Source: Desulfurococcales archaeon (GTDB taxonomy: Archaea > Thermoproteota > Thermoprotei_A > Sulfolobales > AG1). From it: a DNA stretch of 64,000 nucleotides. Shown in pieces: positions 18,260-26,436 of the stretch. The DNA lies in assembly GCA_009903825.1 (NCBI GenBank), contig WYEN01000095.1, positions 1 through 64,000 of the forward strand. Direction: 5' to 3'. The notes beneath the pieces were generated by a model. The model saw only the letters and a list, made by a program, of their open reading frames with translations. It was not told the DNA's origin and did not search any database. The position numbers and the translations under genes are program-made. Positions within the stretch are counted from its first letter, which is position 1; the number at the start of each line of letters is the position of its first letter.

Positions 18260-19186
18260 ATGTGGGTAGAGATATTGAGCCCTACACTAAAATACTCTCT
18301 TAGAGATCTGATTAAAGAGAAAGGCATAGTGATTGTTCCAGGAGTTTATTCGCCTATAATAGCTATGATGGCTGAGAGAATGGGATTCAAGGCTGTATAT
18401 CTAAGTGGTGCCGCTCTCACAGGTTTATTAGGGATGCCTGATCTTGGGATAATCACGTTAAGTGAGGTAGCTATGTTTACTAGATATATTACAGAGAGGA
18501 TATCTATACCTCTTATAGTAGATGCTGACACAGGATTTGGTGAAGCTATCAATGTTGAAAGAGCTGTGAAAGAGCTTGAGAGAGCAGGAGCTTCAGCGAT
18601 CCAGATCGAGGATCAGGTTTTGCCTAAGAAATGCGGTCATTTAACAGGCAAAGAAGTTGTGCCTCCTGAAGAGATGATTAAGAAAATTATCATGGCTGTT
18701 GAGAGTAGAAAAAGTGAAGATTTTCTTATAATAGCTAGAACTGACGCAAGATCTGTTGAAGGACTTGAGAAAGCTATTGAGAGAGCCGTCATGTATTATG
18801 AGGCAGGTGCAGATATAATATTTCCAGAGGCTTTAGAAAGTATAGAGGAGTTCAGAATATTTGCTCAGAAAGTGAAAGCGCCTCTGCTGGCGAATATGAC
18901 TGAGTTCGGCAGATCACCTTTATTATCAGCTAAGGAGTTAGAGGAGCTGGGATATAAATTCGTGATCTTTCCTGTGACAACATTTAGAGCATCTTTAAAA
19001 GCTTCTAAAAAGATATTAGAGATCATTCGTGAAAAAACTACTCAAAGAGAAGATCTAGATATGTTAATGAGCAGAAAAGAATTTTATGATCTTATAGATT
19101 ACTATTCTTATGAAGAGAGAGATAAAAAAGTTGCCGAAAAAGCTAAGAATTATTTTATTAGATTAAGAGAGAAAAATATGACATAA
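18260..19186 (+). CDS. PrpB-like isocitrate lyase/PEP mutase superfamily enzyme (probable 2-methylisocitrate lyase)
   Basis: TIM-barrel lyase of 308 residues. The metal-binding DADTGFG (about 87) and the catalytic loop KKCGHLTGK (about 121) match 2-methylisocitrate lyases, where the Cys is the general acid. AIQIEDQ and IIARTDAR are further superfamily motifs. Methylisocitrate lyase makes pyruvate and succinate in propionate degradation. No methylcitrate synthase or dehydratase gene is nearby, so oxaloacetase-type or other lyase activity remains possible. The start could also be further in, as residues 1-10 are not typical. Confidence 0.85.
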   Translation: MWVEILSPTLKYSLRDLIKEKGIVIVPGVYSPIIAMMAERMGFKAVYLSGAALTGLLGMPDLGIITLSEVAMFTRYITERISIPLIVDADTGFGEAINVERAVKELERAGASAIQIEDQVLPKKCGHLTGKEVVPPEEMIKKIIMAVESRKSEDFLIIARTDARSVEGLEKAIERAVMYYEAGADIIFPEALESIEEFRIFAQKVKAPLLANMTEFGRSPLLSAKELEELGYKFVIFPVTTFRASLKASKKILEIIREKTTQREDLDMLMSRKEFYDLIDYYSYEERDKKVAEKAKNYFIRLREKNMT

Positions 19187-19233
19187 GGCTTTATCTAGGT
19201 TTGATATTTAATTTTTAAATTAAGATATTATTA

Positions 19234-20007
19234 ATGAGAGTGATATCTATGTCTCAAGAGACTAGTGAAAAATTATTAAGCACAGGGTATATATGGGCGG
19301 CTACTTATGCTGACAAGATCAGAAGAACTGTATATGCTCAACTAAAAGATCTGTTGAAAGAGAATAAGGCGTTGAAAGATAATGTTCCCAGAGATATTGC
19401 ACAATTAAACTCAACCCTATATAAGTTGTTAGTAGAAGACCTCAAGCTTGAGAAGACAGATCTTGTTAGAATAAGAATTACATATACTATAAAAGATAAT
19501 AAAATTGAATGGAATCCAGAGAGTCTAACTGTTGAGGCATTCAGAAGAATATCTGAAGAGGAGATTAAGAGACATCTTGATAAATTAAAGTCAGAATGGA
19601 AAGAGAGACTTACAACAGGACTTGTCTATAAGCCTGAGCTTATAGGAGTTACAGAAGACGAAGATCAGGTTTATGTTTTAAAACTTAATGGAAACGAATA
19701 TGGTGCATTGATCTTGACCCCATTAAATGAAGAGATCTTTATTAAAAGAGGAGCTTTGATCTATCCGACGCCAATAATTTTTGAGAAAATTAGATTAAAG
19801 ATTGCTGGAAAGAAGATTGAAGAGGCTCTCACAGAGATCTTGAGAACGCCTGAGAATATAAAGACAATCTCTCCAACGGCTGTGATAAATTATGTGTCTG
19901 AAAGCGAGGCTTTGAAAATTGTCAATACACTAAGAGGCAGAGCTAAGGCTCCGCCTATTGAGAAACCAACTGTAGAGATAGAAGAGGAAATAGAAGAAGA
20001 GAAATAA
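19234..20007 (+). CDS. Archaeal conserved protein, DUF2258-like (257 aa)
   Basis: The N-terminus LLSTGYIWAATYADKIRRTVYAQL resembles what I recall of the crenarchaeal DUF2258 family (not searched). A helical N-terminal part is followed by a mixed alpha-beta middle (DLVRIRITYTIKDNKIEWNP; VYVLKLNGNEYGALIL). The final ~20 residues are strongly acidic (EIEEEIEEEK). The acidic tail and basic core suggest nucleic-acid or protein binding, but the function is unknown. ATG residue 1 or the inner ATG (residue 6, MSQETSEK) may start it. A C/D box RNA gene follows 25 nt downstream. Confidence 0.75.
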   Translation: MRVISMSQETSEKLLSTGYIWAATYADKIRRTVYAQLKDLLKENKALKDNVPRDIAQLNSTLYKLLVEDLKLEKTDLVRIRITYTIKDNKIEWNPESLTVEAFRRISEEEIKRHLDKLKSEWKERLTTGLVYKPELIGVTEDEDQVYVLKLNGNEYGALILTPLNEEIFIKRGALIYPTPIIFEKIRLKIAGKKIEEALTEILRTPENIKTISPTAVINYVSESEALKIVNTLRGRAKAPPIEKPTVEIEEEIEEEK

Positions 20008-20031
20008 TAATTTTTAGCTTTTATTTTTAAG

Positions 20032-20082
20032 ATGAAGACGAATCCGGGATCTGATTTCATGATGAAAGGCTTCGCATACTGA
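20032..20082 (+). ncRNA. C/D box small guide RNA (2'-O-methylation guide)
   Basis: The four boxes occur in order with textbook archaeal spacing: box C ATGAAGA at 20032-20038 (one mismatch to RTGATGA), 12-nt guide CGAATCCGGGAT, D' CTGA at 20051-20054, a 4-nt spacer, C' ATGATGA at 20059-20065 (perfect), 13-nt guide AAGGCTTCGCATA, and D CTGA at 20079-20082. The RNA directs fibrillarin/Nop5/L7Ae to 2'-O-methylate targets paired to each guide, at the fifth guide base from the D or D' box. It lies in a gap between two plus-strand genes. The AT-rich TTTTTAGCTTTTATTTTT just upstream may hold its promoter. Targets were not identified. Confidence 0.78.
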
Positions 20083-20148
20083 TCATATGATTATAATAAA
20101 ATGATTTGTCTAATCTTTAAATTATGAGTATTTAAATCTTCTTAAGGA

Positions 20149-20898
20149 ATGAATAAATTGACTAATCACGTGTTAAAATATCATGACATAATCAAAGATC
20201 TTTTGCAGAGAGTTATTACAGAAGAGATTATAAATATTGAGAGAGCCTCTGATCTTATCGTAGAAAGTTTCTTGAGAGGCGGTCTTCTTTATGTGTTTGG
20301 CACTGGACACTCTATGTTGATGAGTCTAGAACTTTTTCACAGAGCTGGCGGCCTGGTAAGGGTGTATCCTCTGATAGATCTTTCTTTGTTAGGCGTCAAT
20401 GGCGCATTAAAAGCTTCTTATCTAGAGAGATTAACTGGCTATGCCAGGGCTTTGTTAGCTTCTATCAACATAATTCCTGGTTCAGTGATGCTTATAATTT
20501 CAAATTCTGGAAAAAATGCAGGCCCTGTTGAAATGGCTTATGAGGCGTTGAGAAGAGGTATGAAGATTATAGCGGTGACATCTATAGAGTATTCAAAGAA
20601 ACTTCCTCCAGACAACTCTTTAGGCAAAAAACTATATGAGCTGGCTGATGTGGTGATAGATAATAAAGTTCCTGAGGGAGATGCTGTCGTTGAGATAGAG
20701 GGTCTTGATACAAAGATCGCCCCTGTCTCTACTATTGTAAATGCTTTCATACTTAATTCTATAGTGATTCGTGTTGTAGAGAAAAGTATTGAGAGAGGCA
20801 TTGAGCCTGAGGTATGGATGAGTTCTAACATACCAGGAGGTATTGAGAGAAATGAGAAATACAGAGAGAAATATATTAATATTATAAAGCCTTTATAA
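20149..20898 (+). CDS. SIS-domain phosphosugar-binding protein (UPF0309-like)
   Basis: A 249-residue single SIS domain: GGLLYVFGTGHSMLMSLELFHRAGG (phosphosugar loop), SVMLIISNSGKNAGPVEMAYEALRRGMKIIAVTS (second SIS motif) and the C-terminal VVEIEGLDTKIAPVSTIVNAFIL segment typical of the UPF0309 group. Related proteins are sugar-phosphate isomerases or MurNAc-6-P etherases; the substrate here is unknown. Monocistronic, with a start codon 66 nt after the C/D RNA. It is convergent with isocitrate dehydrogenase. Confidence 0.88.
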   Translation: MNKLTNHVLKYHDIIKDLLQRVITEEIINIERASDLIVESFLRGGLLYVFGTGHSMLMSLELFHRAGGLVRVYPLIDLSLLGVNGALKASYLERLTGYARALLASINIIPGSVMLIISNSGKNAGPVEMAYEALRRGMKIIAVTSIEYSKKLPPDNSLGKKLYELADVVIDNKVPEGDAVVEIEGLDTKIAPVSTIVNAFILNSIVIRVVEKSIERGIEPEVWMSSNIPGGIERNEKYREKYINIIKPL

Positions 20899-20913
20899 AG
20901 GTCTATCTAAGGA

Positions 20914-22152
20914 TCAGTTTAATAATTTCTTTTTCTCTAGCAACTTATCTAAGTTCTTTTTCACTGCATCTATGAATTCTTCTGTAGATACAACAGCATT
21001 TACAGGAGGCTCTGCTACTCTTGCAACATCTTGCGTCATTATCTTATCATCTTCAATAGTGATCTTCACAGCCTCTTCAAGAGTCTCTGCAAAGCTCATC
21101 AGGTCTTTAAGTCCATCTCTTCTACCTCTCTCTTTTAATGCTCTTGTCCATGCAAATATTATTGCTGTTGGATTTGTAGATGTCTTCTCGCCTCTAAGAT
21201 ATCTATAATAATGTCTCTGAACAGTGCCGTGAGCGGCTTCAGCCAGATAATAACCCTGTGGCGAATACAGCTCTGAGGTCATTAAAGCCAGTGAGCCTGA
21301 GAACGCAGACGCCACCAGATCAGATATCACGTCCCCGTCATAGTTTTTGGTGGCCCATACAAAGCCTCCTTCAGATCTTACTGCTCTCGAGTAGGCGTCA
21401 TCTATTAGATAATACTCGTATTTAAGACCTGCTTGTTGAAACTTTTCTTTAAACTCTTCCTCATATATTCTATTAAAGATCTCTTTGAATCTTGCGTCAT
21501 AAACTTTTGATATAGTATCTTTTGTGGCAAACCAAAGATCTAGTTTATACATTAATGCGTACCCAAATGATGCTCTGGCAAAACTTTCTATAGATTTATC
21601 AAGATTATGATAAGCCTGTAAAACTCCAGGACCTTGTAGAGCTGGCAATTTAACTCTTATCTCTTTTCCTGAGACAGATCTATAGATCACCTCAGCCTCT
21701 CCAGGCTCTTCAAATCTTATCCCCACGCCAGAGTATATGTCTCCATAGGCATGTCTGGCGACAACAATAGGTTTCTTCCAGAATCTCACGGCCGGAATTA
21801 TGTTCCTAAGAATTATCGGCGCTCTAAATAATGTTCCATCAAGAATCTCTCTTATAGTCGCGTTGGGACTTCTCCACTCTTTCTTAAGATTATACTCTTT
21901 AACTCGCTCAGCATTCGGGGTTATAGTGGCGCATTTAACACCGACACCCCATCTCTTGACAGCCTCAGCAGCATTTATAGTGATCTTGTCGTCTGTCTCA
22001 TCTCTTCTTTTCACATGAAGATCATAATACTCTGTCTTCAACTCTATATACGGATATAAAAGCTTCTCTTTAACCCATGCCCACATTACTCTAGCCATCT
22101 CATCTCCGTCTATCTCAACCAAAGGCTTATCCATCAAGATCTTTCTTGACAT
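20914..22152 (-). CDS. icd: NADP-type isocitrate dehydrogenase, subfamily II (eukaryote-like homodimeric type)
   Basis: Oxidative decarboxylation of isocitrate to 2-oxoglutarate. The N-terminus PLVEIDGDEMARVMWAWVKE, the substrate loop SPNATIREILDGTLFRAPI and IVVARHAYGDIYSGV are those of type II IDH (eukaryotic cytosolic/mitochondrial and some bacterial enzymes), not of the Icd type I enzyme characterised in Sulfolobus and Aeropyrum. Further motifs are KLDLWFATKDTISKVYDARF, YEYYLIDD and AHGTVQRHYYRY (cofactor region). Length 412 aa is standard. Monocistronic. Confidence 0.95.
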   Translation of the reverse strand: MSRKILMDKPLVEIDGDEMARVMWAWVKEKLLYPYIELKTEYYDLHVKRRDETDDKITINAAEAVKRWGVGVKCATITPNAERVKEYNLKKEWRSPNATIREILDGTLFRAPIILRNIIPAVRFWKKPIVVARHAYGDIYSGVGIRFEEPGEAEVIYRSVSGKEIRVKLPALQGPGVLQAYHNLDKSIESFARASFGYALMYKLDLWFATKDTISKVYDARFKEIFNRIYEEEFKEKFQQAGLKYEYYLIDDAYSRAVRSEGGFVWATKNYDGDVISDLVASAFSGSLALMTSELYSPQGYYLAEAAHGTVQRHYYRYLRGEKTSTNPTAIIFAWTRALKERGRRDGLKDLMSFAETLEEAVKITIEDDKIMTQDVARVAEPPVNAVVSTEEFIDAVKKNLDKLLEKKKLLN

Positions 22153-22282
22153 AAAATACCACCATGAAAATATTAGGTCTATAAGATTTAAATATAAAAC
22201 AAAACATATTTAATCTGTTAATGAATATTTTAAAAAGCCAAGCAAAACTTAAACATATGATAAATATTAAACAAAAGATCTA

Positions 22283-22367
22283 TGCGGGGGGTGGGATTTG
22301 AACCCACGCAGGCCTACGCCATCGGGTCCTAAGCCCGACCCCTTTGACCTGGCTCGGGCACCCCCGC
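22283..22367 (-). tRNA. tRNA-Leu (TAG), no intron
   Basis: Acceptor stem GCGGGGG/CCCCCGC with discriminator A, anticodon stem TCGGG/CCCGA with loop CT-TAG-GA, and a long variable arm (TGGCGTAGGCCTGCG region) make this a class II tRNA, Leu(TAG). The T-arm is GTGGGTTCAAATCCCAC. It is 85 nt and uninterrupted. It is transcribed toward the icd gene 3' flank, and upp lies just upstream of it on the same strand. Confidence 0.96.
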
Positions 22368-22421
22368 TCCATATGTAATTTGTTTTGTTGTTAGAAAAAT
22401 ATTTTTAACTTCACACGATCT

Positions 22422-23102
22422 TTATGTTCCAAATGCTCTGTCTCCTGCATCTCCAAGTCCTGGCACTATAAAGCCTTTTTCATTCAGTTCCGGATCTATT
22501 GATACTGTGAATACATATGTTTTATCTATCAATTCTCTGTGTCTATTCTCTAGATGTCTGTTAAGTCTTTCAATAGCTATCTTAGTTGAGATTGCTGAAA
22601 CTATGAATATCTTTTTAGGACTTCCCTTCTCTAGTATCTTTTCTATGACTGAGATCATTGTTGAGCCTGTTGCAAACATTGGATCAGCTATTATAACTAT
22701 GTCGCTGCTCTTGATTAAAGGTATTTTATAATATGTGATCTCGATCTCAAAACTATAATCTTTTCCAAGACCTTTCTCTTCTACTCTTCTAGCACTTATC
22801 ACGCCCTGTCTTGCGTTTGGAAAGATCTTTATGAGACCCTCCACCAGTGGCATCGCCGCTCTAAGAACGTTTATTATGACAACATTGTCCATATCAGGTA
22901 TTCTAATGCCTTCAGCAACAACTCCTAAAGGCGTCTCTACATATATCTTCTCAACATCAAGATATCTAACCAGCTCCATACCAATGATCCTACCAAGTCT
23001 CACAAGACCTTTTCTAAAATTGATCTGGTCCGTTTTCTTGTCTCTTAATGTAGTCAGAATAGCCTTAGCAAGAGGATGATCTATAACGACGAGATGAACC
23101 AT
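22422..23102 (-). CDS. upp: Uracil phosphoribosyltransferase
   Basis: Pyrimidine salvage: uracil plus PRPP gives UMP. The family N-terminus VHLVVIDHPLAKAILTTLRD begins at the ATG at 23102. A longer frame to 23129 exists, but its extra nine codons are not part of the family. The PRPP loop is VIIADPMFATGSTM, and the uracil-binding C-terminus is VPGLGDAGDRAFGT. Product 226 aa. It is divergent from sod, sharing about 105 bp of upstream DNA. Confidence 0.95.
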   Translation of the reverse strand: MVHLVVIDHPLAKAILTTLRDKKTDQINFRKGLVRLGRIIGMELVRYLDVEKIYVETPLGVVAEGIRIPDMDNVVIINVLRAAMPLVEGLIKIFPNARQGVISARRVEEKGLGKDYSFEIEITYYKIPLIKSSDIVIIADPMFATGSTMISVIEKILEKGSPKKIFIVSAISTKIAIERLNRHLENRHRELIDKTYVFTVSIDPELNEKGFIVPGLGDAGDRAFGT

Positions 23103-23207
23103 ATCCAATCCCAGAGAAATCAGTTGCATAAAAATGTTTTTAATAATTTTCGATTAGAGCATGATAATACATATATATCCGATAAACAAATAAAAAAGGC
23201 AAACATT

Positions 23208-23849
23208 ATGAAGAGATATCATCTACCTCAACTTCCATATCCATACAACGCATTAGAACCATATATATCAGAGGAGATCCTGAGAGTACATCATCAGAGA
23301 CATCATCAGGCATATGTGAACGGGGCAAATGCTGCACTTGAGAAGCTAGAGAAACATTTAAAAGGAGAGATACAGATTGATGTGAGAGCCGTCTTAAGAG
23401 ATCTATCATTCAACTATGGAGGACATATACTTCACAGCTTATACTGGCGAAACATGGCACCTCCAGGAAAAGGAGGAGGATCACCAGGAGGCAGAATAGC
23501 AGATGCAATAAATAACGTGTTTGGCTCATTTCAAAAATTCAAAGAGCTATTCTCAACAGCGGCAAAAAACGTTGAAGGTGTCGGATGGACAGCTCTCGGC
23601 TACGACACGTTAACTGAAGACCTTATAATATATCAGATCGAGAAGCACAACGTGCTTCAAGTAGCCGGAGTGATACCTATATTGATCGTAGACGTCTTTG
23701 AACATGCGTACTATCTACAGTATAAAAACGATAGATCTTCTTATGTAGACAATTGGTGGAATATAATTAACTGGGATGATGTAGAAAAGAGATTTAATAA
23801 TGCTCTTAACAAAGGAAGAGAGGCCTTCTCGATAGAAATTTTATTATAA
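23208..23849 (+). CDS. sod: Fe/Mn superoxide dismutase
   Basis: Converts superoxide to hydrogen peroxide and oxygen. I start it at the ATG at 23208, because MKRYHLPQLPYPYNALEPYI is the family N-terminus; the frame is open 132 nt further upstream but that part is not homologous. Metal ligands are the His in RVHHQRHHQAYVNG, His in NYGGHILHSLYW, and Asp and His in VDVFEHAYY. The closing DNWWNIINWDDVEKRF is typical. Product 213 aa. Its presence suggests the host meets oxygen. Metal specificity cannot be decided by eye. Confidence 0.95.
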   Translation: MKRYHLPQLPYPYNALEPYISEEILRVHHQRHHQAYVNGANAALEKLEKHLKGEIQIDVRAVLRDLSFNYGGHILHSLYWRNMAPPGKGGGSPGGRIADAINNVFGSFQKFKELFSTAAKNVEGVGWTALGYDTLTEDLIIYQIEKHNVLQVAGVIPILIVDVFEHAYYLQYKNDRSSYVDNWWNIINWDDVEKRFNNALNKGREAFSIEILL

Positions 23850-23932
23850 AATGTTTTTAAAATAAATTATTTTTTCTTAAGATAAGATTTTAATTACTCA
23901 TCAAATAATTATCATGAGAATAGGGAGCGACA

Positions 23933-24397
23933 TTGAGTGTAGACAACACAGACGTCAATAGTCGAGAGGAGAAGGAGCTGAACAGCTTTATATATAAAAT
24001 AGCTGATGAGATATATAAAAAGATCATAAATACACATAAAAAAGATATTATAGAGATAAACGGTTTAGAAGATTTCAAGAAAATTGTGTCTCAAGGATTC
24101 TCAGTCATAACATTTTACAACCCAAGTTGCCCAGTATGCAAAAGATTCATGCCTATATATGAGGAGTATGTGGCCTCTAGAAAATATATTGATAACCATA
24201 TGAAAATAACGTTTGGAAAAGTAAATACCAGAGAGAAGAATAATCTTATATTATCAATAATATATCAAGTCTATGCGGTTCCTACGATAATAATATTTAA
24301 AGATGGAGAAGAGCTGACTAGACATGAAGGATTTCTAGATCTTAGGGAATTAGAGGAGTTTATATCTAAACATATCAAGATAAAGTCAGACAATTAG
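23933..24397 (+). CDS. Thioredoxin-like protein with CPVC active site
   Basis: A thioredoxin fold (about 45-148) follows a helical N-terminal extension. The redox motif is FYNPSCPVCKRFMP, with the cis-Pro segment AVPTIIIFKDGEE and the final strand/helix LRELEEFISKH. CPVC rather than CGPC suggests a protein-disulfide or dedicated reductase partner rather than canonical thioredoxin. It starts at TTG. It follows sod closely in the same direction, which fits a role in redox defence. Confidence 0.85.
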   Translation: MSVDNTDVNSREEKELNSFIYKIADEIYKKIINTHKKDIIEINGLEDFKKIVSQGFSVITFYNPSCPVCKRFMPIYEEYVASRKYIDNHMKITFGKVNTREKNNLILSIIYQVYAVPTIIIFKDGEELTRHEGFLDLRELEEFISKHIKIKSDN

Positions 24398-24461
24398 ATC
24401 ATAGTTTTTTGTCAATATCTCGAGACTGAGAAGATTCTTATGAACATAATGAATAAAGGCC

Positions 24462-25106
24462 TTAAAGAAGCTGATGAGATCTTTGATGATCATTTTTCTC
24501 AGAAGATCCTATTATTCCTCTCTCTATCAGAATGTTCAAAACTTTTTTCAAAATCTTTCTCACAATATATCTTTTCTCTATGTCTCCAAAAATTTTGTAA
24601 GAGACAGCTCTTATACTGAAGTTCTCCCTGATCATTATAAGAACCTTTTTTTCCAACTCATCTAACTCATTGTCTAGATATTGAAGAGCTAATCTTGCTA
24701 TATCTCTAATGTCCAGACCCATATAAGGCTTCCCAGGATCTAAGTTGCTCAGATCTTCTGTAACTCTGAATCTTATTATTGTAAAGATCTGGTCTTTATC
24801 CAGTTTTCTTCCATATATCTTTCTCAACTCCTTTATAAGTTCTTTAACATTTCGAAAACCTTCTCGCCTGGCATCTTCATCATTTAACTCACTTAATTTT
24901 TTATATAACACTTCTTCTATTAAAGCCTTCGCAATAGGTTTTCCACCGCTGTGAATAATAATCTCTTTCTTTTTAGGAACTATATATCCTATTCTGATAG
25001 TGCTCGTCTTGATACCTTTAAGAATCATTTCGCCATATTTTCTTCTGACCATAAGATTTCTTCCAATAAATTTCTTTACATGATTCTTAGCAGAAAACTC
25101 TGACAT
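24462..25106 (-). CDS. ASCH-domain protein with C-terminal helical extension (214 aa)
   Basis: An ASCH (PUA-like) domain occupies about 12-125: RNLMVRRKYGEMILKGIKTSTIRIGY holds the conserved G-K-K-T-S/x-R pattern, followed by KALIEEVLYKKLSELNDEDARREGFRNV, which is a typical ASCH element. The tail (about 130-200) is helical and HTH-like (SIRAVSYKIFGDIEKRYIVRKILKKVLNILIERG). ASCH proteins bind RNA or modified nucleosides; some are amidohydrolases for N4-acetylcytidine. Specific role unknown. Confidence 0.85.
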   Translation of the reverse strand: MSEFSAKNHVKKFIGRNLMVRRKYGEMILKGIKTSTIRIGYIVPKKKEIIIHSGGKPIAKALIEEVLYKKLSELNDEDARREGFRNVKELIKELRKIYGRKLDKDQIFTIIRFRVTEDLSNLDPGKPYMGLDIRDIARLALQYLDNELDELEKKVLIMIRENFSIRAVSYKIFGDIEKRYIVRKILKKVLNILIERGIIGSSEKNDHQRSHQLL

Positions 25107-25135
25107 TTCAAGTCTCCTTCTTGTGATAATTGATC

Positions 25136-26308
25136 TTATATCTCTATGTTTCTCAACTGTTTAAGCACATATTCTCTTATCTCTTTCGGAGAAGGAGTTC
25201 TCTCTATTATCCTTCCTCTCTCAATATATTTTCTGAGTAAAGGCTGAGGCTTTTCATCATCTGGACATTTCGGAGGTTCGCTGTTCCAAGGGATCATGTA
25301 ATCTTTGAAAGAGCTCCAACATCTATAGACCTGTTTTGCACCTGGTAGTTTACCTCTTTTTGAATAAGGAATCCATTTACCTTCTCTCTCCACCTCTACT
25401 ATATCCATGCTTATATCAATGCTAGGTGGAAAAGCTATTGAAGTTCCTACTCCAAATATGTCTACTACTTCTCTCAGCTTTATAATGTCATCTTCATCTA
25501 TACCTCCACTTACAACTATTTTCACATCATCTCTACCTTCTAACTTCAGAGCCCATCTGACTTCCTCAACAATTTTTCTCATATCTCCTCTTCTAGAGCT
25601 TGGGGTATCTAATCTTACTCCCTGAAGTCTCTCTCCTAATGCTTTAGCGGCTAACAAAGCCTCGTATCTCTCATCATAGAAAGTGTCTATCAACATTATT
25701 CGAGGAACCTCAGGCTCTATGATCTCATCAAAAGCCTTCCAAGCTTTAACCTGATCTCCAAAGACTATTATCAACAGATGAGGCATCGTGCCAACCGGTT
25801 TTACTCCTAAAAGTTTCTCACTATATGCTCCAGAGACAGCGTCACATCCGCCTATATATGCTGATCTATCCAACACGTATGCCAAAGCTGGATGAGCCGA
25901 TCTTAAGCCGAAAAAGATCACCTGTTTCTCTCCGGCAAGCTTCTTGATTCTAGCAGCTTTAGAGGCTATTGATGACGAATGTCTTAATATACCTAACAAA
26001 GCAGTCTCCAGCTCTAGGAACTCTCCTACAGGACCTTCGATCAGCATGAGAGGATGCATTTCTCTGAATACAGTGCCTTCTGGAACAGAATACACGTCTA
26101 TATCTCTACCTTCTAAAAGTTTCAGAGCTTCCTCAAGTCCTGCATACACAGCCCATCTATAGTTTTTCGGCAAGCTATACACATGTAGCTCAGCTCTTAC
26201 TCTAACTTTATCCAGCCCATAGCTTTTTAAGATCCTACTAGTTCTTTTGAAATATATATCTGTCACGTTGCCGCTTTTAATCTCCTCCCAGCTTGGGATA
26301 ATCTTTAT
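25136..26308 (-). CDS. pncB: Nicotinate phosphoribosyltransferase (non-canonical start likely)
   Basis: NAD salvage: nicotinate plus PRPP gives nicotinate mononucleotide. Motifs are [47 protein letters not shown] (PRPP/phosphate) and [15 protein letters not shown]. The first standard start is GTG at 26266, but the frame upstream still reads as family N-terminus ([13 protein letters not shown] joined to VTDIYF). A perfect AGGAGGT sits at 26319-26313. Between the upstream in-frame stop and that GTG there is no ATG, GTG or TTG. ATA at 26308 (4 nt after the ribosome-binding site) or ATT at 26302 would have to serve. A Cys-rich C-terminal tail ([18 protein letters not shown]) is also typical of archaeal members. 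Confidence 0.9.
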   Translation of the reverse strand: MKIIPSWEEIKSGNVTDIYFKRTSRILKSYGLDKVRVRAELHVYSLPKNYRWAVYAGLEEALKLLEGRDIDVYSVPEGTVFREMHPLMLIEGPVGEFLELETALLGILRHSSSIASKAARIKKLAGEKQVIFFGLRSAHPALAYVLDRSAYIGGCDAVSGAYSEKLLGVKPVGTMPHLLIIVFGDQVKAWKAFDEIIEPEVPRIMLIDTFYDERYEALLAAKALGERLQGVRLDTPSSRRGDMRKIVEEVRWALKLEGRDDVKIVVSGGIDEDDIIKLREVVDIFGVGTSIAFPPSIDISMDIVEVEREGKWIPYSKRGKLPGAKQVYRCWSSFKDYMIPWNSEPPKCPDDEKPQPLLRKYIERGRIIERTPSPKEIREYVLKQLRNIEI

Positions 26309-26436
26309 ATCTACCTCCTGAATAGAAAATGTTTAAATAGAATTTTAAAAGTGAGAGCCTAAGAAAATCGTGAAACAATCATCTCTGGAATAGTTAAAAA
26401 ATAAATAAAGTTTTTAAAATAGATTTTCTGGGAGAA

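Noticed and set aside
23076-23207. 44-codon N-terminal extension of superoxide dismutase
   Set aside because: The added residues are not part of the family and overlap the divergent uracil phosphoribosyltransferase gene; the ATG at 23208 gives the normal N-terminus.
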